Shown: positions 1 through 9,731 of the stretch, piece after piece
How the letters are laid out: the number at the start of each line of letters is the position of its first letter
How positions within the stretch are numbered: position 1 is the first letter of the stretch
The notes under the pieces: model-generated
The model's database searches: none
The model's input: only the letters and a program-made list of their open reading frames with translations
What the model was told of the DNA's origin: nothing
Made by a program: the position numbers and the translations under genes
NCBI RefSeq assembly: GCF_963855985.1
Contig: NC_087095.1
Location: 11,170,001-11,234,000 of the forward strand
Reading direction: 5' to 3'
Source of the DNA: Ostrinia nubilalis
Lineage: Eukaryota > Arthropoda > Insecta > Lepidoptera > Crambidae
DNA: 64,000 nucleotides

Positions 1-58
1 GAAATGTAATGTAAAAAATGTCCAAATAAAAAAAAAAAAAACATGTAGCAATGGAGAA
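1..58 (+). other. A-rich stretch at window edge
   Basis: AT-rich sequence with a run of about 13 A at 29-41, directly before the RTE-like fragment that begins near 59. No gene is visible. Confidence 0.4.
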
Positions 59-198
59 TCGACGACCTCGTAAAGGTATCAATCAGGGAGGCGCTGGATG
101 CAGGCTGCTACCAACCGGGCGATGTGGAAATCATTGGGCCTCCCTTAATGTTCAACAGTGGGTGTCCTGTGGCTGAAATGATGATGATGATGATGACT
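59..198 (+). mobile_element. RTE-like LINE 3' end fragment with (ATG)n tail
   Basis: The sequence decodes, with frame breaks, to the C-terminal end of lepidopteran RTE-type reverse transcriptases: a degenerate TDDL-like start, then GRRWMQAA, NRAMWKS and a final Gly-Glu-Ala-type segment. It ends in a (GATGAT)n run at about 178-195, the short simple-repeat tail typical of RTE elements. The same 3' end occurs, mostly inverted, near 4055, 27863, 29170, 29527, 48538 and 55866. Only the last 140 bases of an element of several kilobases remain, as expected for 5' truncation. Confidence 0.7.
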
Positions 199-1274
199 CT
201 AATTTCTGCTTAGCCTAAGGTTGGCTAGAAGATAATGCTATATAGCATTAACAATGCCTTTTTCACCCTGTTCAAAGTGCAAATAAATGTGAATATCTTT
301 GTTATATCGACGACAATACAATGCAGAAAAACCTGTCTGTATTGGATAAAATTTCCCGGAAAAATTCTCGTTAAGCTGCTACTAGACGGATTATTTCCCA
401 CCCTCACTTGCACTGAGGCTTTATGCTATTATGCGGAGTGTAAAAAATAAATAAAATATGTGCATTTTAAGGTTACTTTGACAGAAAGCCGGCAGGAATG
501 AGGCGAGCCGAGAGCGGGCTCGCGACTTTTGACGCTGAATAATTCATATAATCCTTTCAATATCGCCTCCTCAAGGTACCTAAGTTGTTTTTGTCGTTTT
601 GCTTGTATTGGTCGCCGAGATTATCGGGACATCAAGCGTTAGCATTAGCATAATGCAGTTGAAATGTATATTTGGAAGAAGAAACGCGAGCAGCCAGCGA
701 CTATTCAAATCAGGTAGACTGAACGCGTCTTCTTAAATTTTCGTCGCGTTCAGCAATGAAAACGTTAGGTTTCAGAAATAATCTTGTAATAATTTATTAA
801 AAACGTAAGAGAGTGTTTTAGTTGAATCGATATTATTCGAAGTAAGTTACTGTTTTAAGAAATTATTAGTCCTAATCATTATTACTAACCCTACTAACAT
901 AGTCTCTAAGATCATATTGTTACTACCTGGATTGCATTGATAATAACAGTCAGTAAAACAGTATCTACACTACAATCTTGTTACCTGATAGACTTATTAA
1001 ATGTTACATTTCTACTACCAAACTCTACTTCAAATTAAAATGTACTAAACGCAATTCCATCTAAAGCTAACTGAAATTGGTTGCATCGAGAACTCTTAAC
1101 AAAACAAATTCTACGAACGTAGCCATTATGCAGGTACCTACAATAGATTTACCGAAAGGTATTTAATATGAAACATGATAAATAGCATTTGAACCGTAGA
1201 ATTTGGAATTAGATGTATAGTAGGTACTTGATTACAGGGACTTCAATAATAGAGACGGTTAAATGTTAAACCCC
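199..1274. other. No gene or repeat recognised
   Basis: About 1.1 kb of AT-rich DNA. Short open frames at 225-450 overlap on both strands and have no recognisable domain or codon pattern. I see no convincing gene, RNA or repeat here. Confidence 0.4.
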
Positions 1275-1508
1275 AGAGTTATAGAAACCTAATCGACGCA
1301 TTTGTTAGTTTTTTTTTGTTACTTGATATTTTGGCTATTTTTGGATTAGCGTTCCTTATTACATTGGACTTTATTTTTGAGCTTTCTAATTAGAGTTATA
1401 GAAACCTAATCGACGCATTTGTTAGTTTTTTTTTGTTACTTGATATTTTGGCAATTTTTGGATTAGCGTTCCTTATTACATTGGACTTTATTTTTGAGCT
1501 TTCTAATT
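1275..1508. repeat. Young 117-bp tandem duplication
   Basis: Two head-to-tail copies, 1275-1391 and 1392-1508, start at AGAGTTATAGAAACC and keep an exact 117-base offset. I see one difference (GGCTATTT against GGCAATTT) and identical 9-T runs. Near identity indicates a very recent local duplication in non-coding DNA. An assembly duplication is the alternative. Confidence 0.9.
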
Positions 1509-3890
1509 ACTTAATGATATTTTTAAAACTACTACGTTGACGAATTTTCATCATTATTGTATTCGATATTGAATCACTACCTCACACTTTTCACTTCAGA
1601 TTCAACTTTACTTTGTCTGATTTGGGTCTCACCCAAGTTCTTATTTTGTTGACACTCGAAAATATTTGATATCACATCGACATCTAAAGGTAATACGGGG
1701 CTATTTCCACCTCTCACAAAGGAAACTCCTACGTAGTAGAGATTTACAGTTTGACCGCCAATAGAACCTCGCCGGTCAAGACAAGTTAGTCGCCAGGGAG
1801 TATTAAACTGTCATTGAACCCGCAACGCAATTAATCAGAACGAATTAGGAGGAGTTCAAGGCTAAGGATTAACTCCTCTAAGGATTTACTAACTGTACTA
1901 AAATTAGATATTTGGATAATTTGGCGAATTTTCATCTAACTGCGTTAGAAATTTATATTTTTGGTGCATCGGTCAATGTCAGCTTGTCTTGGTGTTGAAT
2001 AAAACAAAACTCGTTATTTCGTATAGTTGGTACTTTCACTAAATCTCAAGACAATGGACATGGCGCACAATTTTTGTTGAAGATGCCAAAAAAAACTACA
2101 AAAAATTAGAATGAATACTGTATTTTTACTTTTTTGATATCTTTAAAAATGACTGAAATATTCAAGCTCAAAGTGCGCTCTTCCGCTAGGAGCGATTTTC
2201 CGCGCGGATTTTGAAAATGTGACGTAGTAACATGAAAAGCTGCATGTAGGATATTATCTGTGTACAATGGTTAGAATGGTTAGTAGGGGAGCCGAAGCGG
2301 GGATTTCGGGACTTACTAAAGAGTGGCAGACTAATATACAAGGAAATACTTTGTACCTGGTTGATTACCTCTAAGTATGAATTTTTGATATAAAACGGCA
2401 TTAGTTCTTATGCCTCTCACCCAAAAAATACCTCAATTAAGCCCAAATTTGAGACCGCAGCCAAACTTTGAGTGACGATGGAAACTAGCCTAGATGGAGG
2501 ACACATGAAATTGAACTTCTGCTTCTTCATTTATAAAGACTTATCATTTACCATACCTTATCATTTTGTATTCCATTTCCAAGTCACTTTTTTTTCGCTT
2601 ACTGTAAAACAAAACGTGGGATTTTTTTAAATCTCAGGTCTTTTGAACGCACATCTGAACGATGTCTGGTTTTAATTTATTCAGTTACTCCGTGACCATG
2701 GCGCTTGCAACAGTGCCGAAATATTAGAAACTCAAAACTAAGGTACATGGTAGCAATCCCGTCAGTAATAATAATAGGAAAATGTAGTAAATCGTATATC
2801 ACTTTATGTAACTAATTTTATTATGTATCATACTTATAACTAATCACTTCATTCAGAACTAGAAAACGATTCCAAGGATTCCACTTTTCTTCAATAGATG
2901 ATCAAGATAAAGAGGTATTTATTATAAATTGCTCTTCCACCATTTCAATTATTCTATCTTACATCTTACTTGATGAAATCTTTTTCAATTTTATTTACAT
3001 GGTCATAACATTTTCACCATTCCTCTGTACCAATTTGTGAGGTACACCTAAAACCCCTATAAAGCACCTATTATAAGAATAATATAAAAAAAACCCTTCT
3101 GACGCAGTTAGGTAATAAACTAAATGTGTCCAATTTCACTCCATCTTACTGTCAACTCAACGACGCGCTTTAAAATCAAAGATTGACTTTGAATTATGCC
3201 TTATTTTACAATACACATTGAAAACAATATGACTTGCTTGAGCTTTTTCGACTTTTTCACAAAAATAGCAAATAGGCATGAAGAGATTACAAAATTTCTG
3301 CAGCGACTGACAGTTCACTTGATTTACTTTGACAGGTGACAATAAATCCATAGACATTTGCCATATGAAAGACACACTTTTCCAATATTTTTGTTTGCCA
3401 TGAGATTCTGGTACACCTATACCTATCATTTAATGAAAAGATAAACTAAATTTTTTCAGCACAACGAAAATCAACTTTGGCACGTAGCAATGCAACGTGA
3501 CAACTGCAGTTCGGACTTCTTTATGCGTCCACTACACATACAATAAAATTCGAACTATCGCACATTTTTTCTTTTTAATTCTAATTCAGTAAAAAACGTT
3601 CATTCATTCAAAATTCAAAAGTTATTATCATATGACAGAACTTATGACCAGACTATGTACATTAAATAAAATATTTTTCTTTTTATCATCAAGCTTAGCA
3701 GTCTAATAAGTTACTATGACACTCGAGTTAATCCACATTCAGCACCATAGCCTCCCCTTCTACAAGGCCCTCTACAAATGTCAAAACGTCACTTAACCCT
3801 TTTAGCACCAGTTCTTTTGTTTTTGAGAAGATGTACCCAAATTTTTATATCAATTAAATTATAGTCCAGTCGTTTGGTACAAATTAACGT
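1509..3890. other. No gene recognised
   Basis: AT-rich DNA of about 2.4 kb. Short open frames at 2186-2401 and 3157-3429 (minus) encode no recognisable protein and lie in unremarkable AT-rich sequence. No hairpin, array or terminal repeat stood out. Confidence 0.4.
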
Positions 3891-3980
3891 GGTTACCTGG
3901 AAAGTGTTCCGGGAGTTTTGAAAATTGGTGATTAAAATAGATTTCGCTATGCTCTCTGTTAGTCTGTTAGTTAAGTGTGA
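3891..3980 (-). repeat. Dispersed repeat, copy 1 (inverted to 5345-5470)
   Basis: The blocks TTTTGAAAATTGGTGA and ATAGATTTCGCTATG reappear as reverse complement at 5345-5470, together with the nearby TAGTCCAGT segment (about 3862-3871 against 5456-5465). The copies are diverged by substitutions and small indels. This is an unnamed dispersed family; no coding capacity is seen. Confidence 0.6.
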
Positions 3981-4054
3981 TTGCCGCGCTCGTTGCGAAA
4001 TTGGAAAAATGCTGCCTTAGAGAAGATTTTTGATAGTTACATTCTTTCCTATTT

Positions 4055-4475
4055 CGTCGTTACAGCCAAATGACGTTCACTGGTGGACAAAGGCGAGAAT
4101 CCTTTGGGTTTTCCATAGGTTTTTCATAATGAACAGTCCTGCGCTGCCCGCATTCAGTTTCTACCCGCGACCTTTACCAGATCGTCGGTCCACCTAGTAG
4201 GAGGCCTGCCCACGCTACGTCTTCCAGCCCGTGGTCGCCACTCAAGAAATTTTCTGCCCCAATGGCCATCGTCTCTACGAGCTATGTGTCCCGCCCACTG
4301 CCACTTGATTTTAGCAATTCTGCGTGCTATGTCGGTCACTTTGGTTCTCCTGCGGATCTCCTCGTTTCTGATTCGATCACGCAGGGAAACCCCGAGCATA
4401 GCCCGCTCCATCACCCTTTGGGTGACCTTGAGCCTTCTTATGAGGCCCATAGTAAGCGACCACGTTTCAGAACCT
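4055..4475 (-). pseudogene. RTE-like LINE reverse transcriptase, C-terminal remnant
   Basis: On the minus strand an open frame of 98 codons (4450 to 4154) encodes the extreme C-terminus of an RTE-type endonuclease/reverse transcriptase. It reads IARRIAKIKWQWAGHIARR, then a Trp-Gly-Arg-Lys segment and VGRPPTRWTDDLVKVAG. The sequence continues, out of frame, through AAQDRS-like codons to the element's 3' end near 4055, where TGGACAAAGGC-type wording matches the other RTE fragments here. Upstream codons near 4475 (ETWSLTMG) are also typical of the family. The catalytic RT core and endonuclease are absent, so this is a dead 5'-truncated copy. Confidence 0.75.
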
Positions 4476-4499
4476 TAAACTTTCCTATTTATTTCACGA

Positions 4500-4831
4500 C
4501 TAGCTTTCGCCTGCGGCTTCACCCGCGTGAAATTTAGTGTCACAGATCGGCATAAATTATAGCCTATATGTTAATCTGGGTTACAAACAATAATATTGTA
4601 CAGTTTCAACAAAATCCGTTGAGTACTTTTTGCGTGAAAGAGTAACAAACCTGAGACACAGGAATCTTCCTAGTTCAGGTATCAACCCACCAACATTCTT
4701 ACTTTTTGTTTTTCCTGATTGTTTGTTATCATAATATTATCTGTTATGTTGGTGAGAAATAAACATTACTTTACTTTATTTTAAACTTCCAGACATCCAA
4801 ACTTTCGCATTTACCTATAATATTAGTATCA
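4500..4831 (-). mobile_element. Helitron-like element, interrupted
   Basis: On the minus strand the element runs from a TACTAATATTATAGG-type start near 4831 to a CTAG end at 4500-4503, preceded by the GC-rich Helitron-style 3' end. Internal wording (AACGGATTTTG-like, TTTTTGCGTGAAAGAGTAAC) is shared with 19081-19457 and 54780-54870. About 140 bases near 4650-4788 do not match the family and look like a later insertion ending in a GAAATAAACATT A-rich segment. No Rep/helicase is encoded, so it is non-autonomous. Confidence 0.65.
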
Positions 4832-4994
4832 AACATGACAAAAAAAATGTATACTTCAGCAACGCGAACTTTTTTATACTTCAGCATATTTAGGACACCC
4901 GGCAGCGTGTCCTGCCATGATCAAAGAAAAAAGAACTCGCAATTTAGCAGGTACATTAATTTGACTGTTTCACAACTCTAAAAATCTATTTAAC

Positions 4995-5207
4995 TTAACT
5001 AACACCCGCGGGTGTCGTAAGAGGCGACTTAGGGACTACATATCAAACAGAGAACGGGCAGCAGCGCTCTCTGAAAAACATCAATCTTTTAAACTGCGTT
5101 CTCCAACCCGCCTGCCAAGCGTGGAGATTATGGCAAAACCCTCCACTATAATGGAGGAGGCTCATAGTCTAGCAGTGGACTGTAAAGGGCTGTTGATGAT
5201 GATGAAA
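4995..5207 (+). mobile_element. LINE 3' end fragment, copy 1
   Basis: The segment starts at CCCGCGGGTGTCGTAAGAGG, passes through TGCCAAGCGTGGAGATTATG and ends in GTTGATGATGATGA. The last 135 bases are repeated almost exactly at 39551-39688. The wording and (ATG)n tail are those of common lepidopteran LINE 3' ends. I cannot assign the clade with confidence. Confidence 0.6.
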
Positions 5208-5344
5208 TCTATTTAACTTACATTACATGAAATTTATCACATTTATCAAATCTTCTTAGCTTGTCTATGTCCCAAAAATTATAAAATAAAAAAGTAGTTG
5301 TCAAAAACCTTTTTTAAGGCGGATTTTTTTCAATAAGGCGGGCG

Positions 5345-5470
5345 CGCGCGCGGCTATAAACGAGGTCACAAAATTCGGAAAGAACATAGCGAAATCTATT
5401 TATTCACCAATTTTCAAAAATTCCGGAAAACTTTCTAAGTAAAATTAACAAATAACTGGACTATTTACTC
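5345..5470 (+). repeat. Dispersed repeat, copy 2
   Basis: This is the reverse-complement counterpart of 3862-3980; shared blocks are CATAGCGAAATCTAT and TCACCAATTTTCAAAA. It is preceded by a (GC)n-rich run at 5340-5354. No gene is seen. Confidence 0.6.
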
Positions 5471-5990
5471 GTTATTGAGCACAGAGACACAAACTTGGTT
5501 ATTTTTCCAGAAAATTTATATTTAAGTGCATAAATGTAAAAATGGCTTCATATTGCACAAAATTGGCAATAGGTGGCATAATAATGGTTACTTTTTAGCG
5601 CCTAGTTTGAAATGTGATTGAACGATGACAACTAACAACAGTTGTCAGTTAGGTAAAATTTTATTTTAGTTGGAAAAAGACAAAAAGTGGTAAATGGGTT
5701 AACGTGCGGTGGCTGCAAAATCATGTTGTGACGTCACGCGCGAATATTGGAAATTTTTGAAAATTTTAAAAAGTCCGTAAACTTCTCGAGGCTCTATCTT
5801 TGGTAATACTGGATGGATTGAGGTGAAATAAAAACTAGCGTAATGTGTGTGATCTAAACTTTAAATTAAGTCATAATTTAACTTAATATTACAACTTATG
5901 CGTGTTGTCCATTAAAGGTGTCTGAAGTTTTTCCTTCGTTCCAGAACAATCCTAGAAGTCTTCGTTCTTAGTTCCCATTAAAAGTTTAAT

Positions 5991-6004
5991 ATTGACATTG
6001 GGTA
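5991..6004. repeat. Target-site duplication of the LINE (3' side)
   Basis: ATTGACATTGGGTA is identical to 11396-11409. With one mismatch the match extends to 17 bases (AA-T/C-ATTG...). It lies beside the A-rich 3' end of the minus-strand retrotransposon and is the expected footprint of target-primed reverse transcription. Confidence 0.9.
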
Positions 6005-6083
6005 TTGTTATTTTATTATTGGTTTTTGGGCCTTTATTTGCGCCAACTCGACCAGGTTTGATCTATTGTGGCAGCCCTTGTCT

Positions 6084-7076
6084 TTAGAGTTCACTGCTTA
6101 GTCCCGTTGAGTCTATAAATTTCCAGATTCTTTGGAGCGTGATATCTGCTATCTCATCCGGGTGCATGATGTGTCGCCCGAGATGGATACTTCTTTTGCT
6201 CATAAGCGGGAAGCATGAGCAAAGAACATGCATGGCCGTTTCTTCTTCTGTATGGCAGAATCTGCACAGAGTTTCCTCGGTCATGTTCATGTTCGATTTA
6301 TGTTTGTTTAGTTTGCAGTGGCCGGTCAGTATTCTAGTTACTGCACAGGCTTTGTATCTTTTGAACTTTAGCAGTTCCTTAGTTACTTTGTTGCTATATC
6401 CCTGAATGAGTGCTTTTGAGTGTTTTTGTCTCGATGTAGACTTCCACCACTCAATAGCCTCTTGTTTGCAGAGGGCGGTTAGTAGCGTGGTGGCTCGTTG
6501 TTTGGTAATGCCACAGAACGGTTCTACGACGATTTGAGGGTTATCGGCTCCATCTCTGGCGAGTTCATTTGCTACTTCGTTTCCTTCTATATTCGAATGT
6601 CCTGGTACCCATGTAAGCGTTACTTTGTTGGTATTTCCCAGTTCATTCAGTGTCTCGGTGCATGTTTGCACCAATTTTGACATGTATTCGAAGGATTTTA
6701 AGGCCAGCAGTGCTGCTTGGCTGTCTGAGTTGATGTAGATGTGTTGATCCTGGAGCTTCCTTTCCAAGTTTATCTCTGCACATTTGTTTATGGCAAAGAC
6801 CTCGGCTTGGAAGATTGAGGCTTCAGTCCCCATGTTTAGGCTAACTTTGAGCTTAGGCCTCTCTCCGTAGATCCCCCAACCTACATTATTTTCCTTTTTG
6901 GATCCGTCCGTGTACCAGACGTGACTACCTTCCTTAAATGACATTTGGCCTTCTAGCCATTTGTCTCTAGGAGGTATGTTTACGGAATATAGTTTGGTGA
7001 AGTTACATTCCGTATGCCATGTCGTCACTAGGCATGCACAGAAGTTTGTTTTCAAGTACTGATTCCTTGAGTCTTA
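6084..7076 (-). pseudogene. LINE ORF2, RNase H and Cys/His C-terminal part
   Basis: This is the C-terminal third of ORF2. Counting from the TTG at 7055, an RNase H type I domain spans about residues 44-172. It has VWYTDGSKK (D50), an Ala-Glu-Val helix (E85), INSDSQAAL (D111) and WVPGHSNIEGNE (H153), which would remove the RNA strand of the cDNA hybrid. The fourth metal ligand, normally Asp in a CDELA/ADELA-like motif, is Asn163 (VANELA), so activity is doubtful. A Cys-X2-Cys-X8-His cluster (C264, C267, H276, C279/C281) closes the protein, as in LOA and R1 relatives. The reading frame differs from that of the RT part and is cut upstream by TAA at 7077-7079. The stop is TAA or TAG-type at 6084. 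Confidence 0.85.
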
Positions 7077-7188
7077 TCAGATTTTGAGAAGCCCATCTGA
7101 CTTTCGTGCGGGTGCAGATTCTATAATGTGCTCTGCTTGGCTTCTTTTTGCACATGCATATGCAGTGGTATAAGATCCAGCAGAGCAT
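7077..7188 (-). other. Lesion zone between RT and RNase H frames
   Basis: The RT frame closes at TAG 7121-7123, while the RNase H frame opens only below TAA 7077-7079. In the 40-odd bases between them only the third frame is open (7188 down to 7003; it includes an Arg-Trp-Ala-Ser-Gln segment). So at least two lesions are needed to explain the break: two frameshifts through the third frame, or one frameshift plus one nonsense change. Confidence 0.75.
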
Positions 7189-8401
7189 TTAATGCAGCCC
7201 CTGGTGTCGTTGATAGTGCTCCGGTTGCTGTGATGCAGGCTAGCCGTTGTATGCTGCTCAGTTTCTGTATTGTTGTCACTTGGTTGACTTTGCTGCACCA
7301 GACGGCAGAGGCATAGGTTATTATCGGTCTCACGACCGCTGTGTACAGCCATAGGGCGATTGCGGGTTTTAGTCCCCATCTTGACCCTGCCATTCGATAA
7401 CAACTCCACAGAGCCATTTTGGCTTTTTGGATGATGTTGTTTAGATGCGAGTTCCAAGTAAGCTTTTGGTCAAAAGTTACCCCTAGATACTTGGTTTCGC
7501 TTGAGAAAGGAAGAGTCTTTCCATTTAACTTCAGATTTACCAGTTTTTCCAGTTTTCTCTTCCTTGTGAATGGTATTATCACTGTTTTATCCGCATTAAT
7601 AGATAATTCGTTTTCTCTACACCATCTACTTATGGTGTTGAGAGCGCCTTGCATTAGACTTGAAATTGTGCTTAGGCAGGGACCTCTGATGATAACCACT
7701 AGGTCATCAGCATAGCCTTGAGTATCATAGTCTTTTTCTGCCATCTTAATAAGTAGTTGGTCTACTGCTAGGGTCCATAAAAGTGGGGATAGTACGCCTC
7801 CTTGTGGACATCCTCTTGTGGCAAGAAATTCAAGCTTTGCAGCATTGAGGGTTATGTTTACTACTCGGTTGGAGAGCATGTTTTTTACCCATCTGATGGT
7901 GCTTATATCAATCCCTTTTGCCTCCATTCCTTTTAGAATGGTTTCTATAGGGGTATTGTCAAATGCACCTTCAACATCAAGAAAAGCACATAGGGCAGTT
8001 TGCTTATCCTCTAGGGATTTTTGCACCTTGTCGACCAGATCGAGCAGGGCTGTTTCAGTAGATTTTCCCTTTTGGTATGCATGTTGGTTGATGCTTAGTG
8101 GTCTTTTCACTAAGTATTTGGCTCTAATGTGCTGGTCTATTATCCTTTCCATGGCCTTCATCAGGAAGGATGTTAGACTTATGGGTCTGAAGGATTTGGG
8201 TTGTGAGTAGTCCCTTTTCCCCGTTTTGGGTATAAAACGAACTTTGACCCAATTCCACGGTTCTGGTATAATGCCCCAAGCGTAACTTGCTCTGAATATT
8301 TTTACCAGATGCGGGAGAAGTAAGTTATTTCCTTTTTGTAGCAGAGCAGGAAAGATGCCATCTTCTCCCGCTGATTTAAATGGTTTGAACTTTTCCAAAG
8401 C
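7121..8401 (-). pseudogene. LINE ORF2, reverse transcriptase part
   Basis: This is the RNA-directed DNA polymerase core that copies the element's RNA at a nicked target. Numbering from the TTG at 8398, the conserved blocks in order are FRPISLTSFLMKAMERI (70-86), HAYQKGKSTETALLDLV (106-122), motif A FLDVEGAFD with Asp141 (139-147), motif B GCPQGGVLSPLLW (196-208), motif C GYADDLV with the Asp pair 231-232 (228-234), and KYLGVTFD further on. All catalytic residues seen are intact. It is in the same frame as the endonuclease part and separated from it only by an amber codon. It ends at TAG 7121-7123 before the RNase H region, which is in another frame. The ATG-like start is really a TTG, so this is not an independent gene. 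Confidence 0.92.
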
Positions 8402-8404
8402 CTA
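8402..8404 (-). other. In-frame amber stop splitting ORF2
   Basis: TAG on the minus strand lies between residues ending NQIR and continuing ALEKFKPFK. The endonuclease frame (9703) and RT frame (8398) are in phase (1305 bases apart), so a single nonsense codon separates them. The surrounding coding sense is uninterrupted. Confidence 0.85.
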
Positions 8405-9703
8405 TCTAATCTGGTTAGGCCTGAAGATATTGCAGGCCTTATTCCAGTCTGAGCATTTAGCCCTATGGAGTTCATCATTCCTTTGGGTATTGCTTTGTGT
8501 ATTGATTTGGTACGAACCCGGAAAGTGTGAAGACCTAAGGAGATCGAGAGTCTCCATCTCGGTGTTCGTAAATGAGTTATCTGGCTTCTTTAGTAGTCCA
8601 AGATAGTTGTTTGGGGTCTTAGCGAGGATTTTGTGAATTCTTGCTCCTTTGTGAGTTTGTGTAATTTCTTCACAGAAGCGTCGCCAAGAGGCTCTTTTGG
8701 CTTTTCTGATTTGTTTGTTATATTCTGTTAGGGCCTTTCCGTACTTGTCCCAGTCACACGGTTTGGCACGGTTGAATATACGACGTGTAATGGCTCTGAG
8801 CTTTTCCAGCTTCTTGTTCCACCACATTGGTGATTTATTAGATTTTAGTTCTTTTTCGGGGCAGCTCCGTTCGTAGGCATTGATTATGCCATTATTGAGC
8901 ATTTTGACCGCGGCATTAAGAGAGTCCGGTGTTTTGATGGTTTTGGGTAAATCCTTTAGATTCTCACTGAGCAGGGTTATATACATATCCCAGGATGTAT
9001 CTTTTGGATTTCTTACTCTTGGGTATTGAGCTTCTGCCAGCCCTGAAATATCAAAACGTATATGTCTATGATCAGACATTGAGTTTTCGCTGCTGACGTG
9101 CCATTTTGTAATACATTTTGACACATTTTCCGTTGCGAATGTTATATCTATTACTTCCTGTCTGGTTTTAGTTACGAATGTTGGCGTGTGGCCATTGTTC
9201 AACACCTGTAGACAGTTAGATAGAAGAAAATCGGATAGTAACTCACCTCTCATGTTGGTATCCGAGCTTCCCCAGATGGTATGGTGGGCGTTAGCATCGC
9301 ATCCCACTATCAGTTCCGACTTTTGTCTTCTAGAGTATTCCAGGACGTTAGTCAGTTCTTCAGTGGGATCTTGCTTATCTCCATGAAGATATGCCGAGCA
9401 GAAGAGTACTTTGGACCTGTTCGGCCCTTTGACTTCTACGTACGCGGTGACAGTATCTTCGCTGCAAAGTTCTGGAACAGGTAAGAAGTTAGTATTTTTG
9501 CTAAACACGATACAAGCCCTAGGTTTGCGGCCTTTTTCGCATACGAGGATCTTACCAGCGTTGTTTAGACCGGCTACCATGGAGTCGGCGTTTATCCATG
9601 GTTCTTGAATGAGGGCGATGTCCAGGCCACCTTCGCTGAAGATCTTTTCTATAACCGCAGAGGCTGCGATAGCGTGGTGTAGGTTGGCCTGTAGTACCGT
9701 CAT
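8402..9703 (-). pseudogene. LINE ORF2, apurinic-endonuclease-like part
   Basis: This is the N-terminal part of ORF2; its ATG at 9703 follows the ORF1 stop by 28 bases. Residues about 1-215 form an exonuclease/endonuclease/phosphatase-fold nuclease that nicks target DNA. Visible motifs are ALIQEPW with Glu34, SAYLHGD near 104, GCDANAHHTIWGS with Asp136 and Asn138, DITFAT near 186 and SMSDHRHI with Ser-Asp-His at 210-212. These are the expected catalytic positions, all present. The remaining 220 residues are the basic linker to the RT, with WWNKKLEKLR near the middle. The frame stops at the amber codon at 8402-8404, so the protein now lacks RT. The wording resembles LOA-clade nucleases rather than sequence-specific R1 types. 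Confidence 0.88.
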
Positions 9704-9731
9704 CCCCTTCGGGCGTTGAGGTTGGTGGGGA

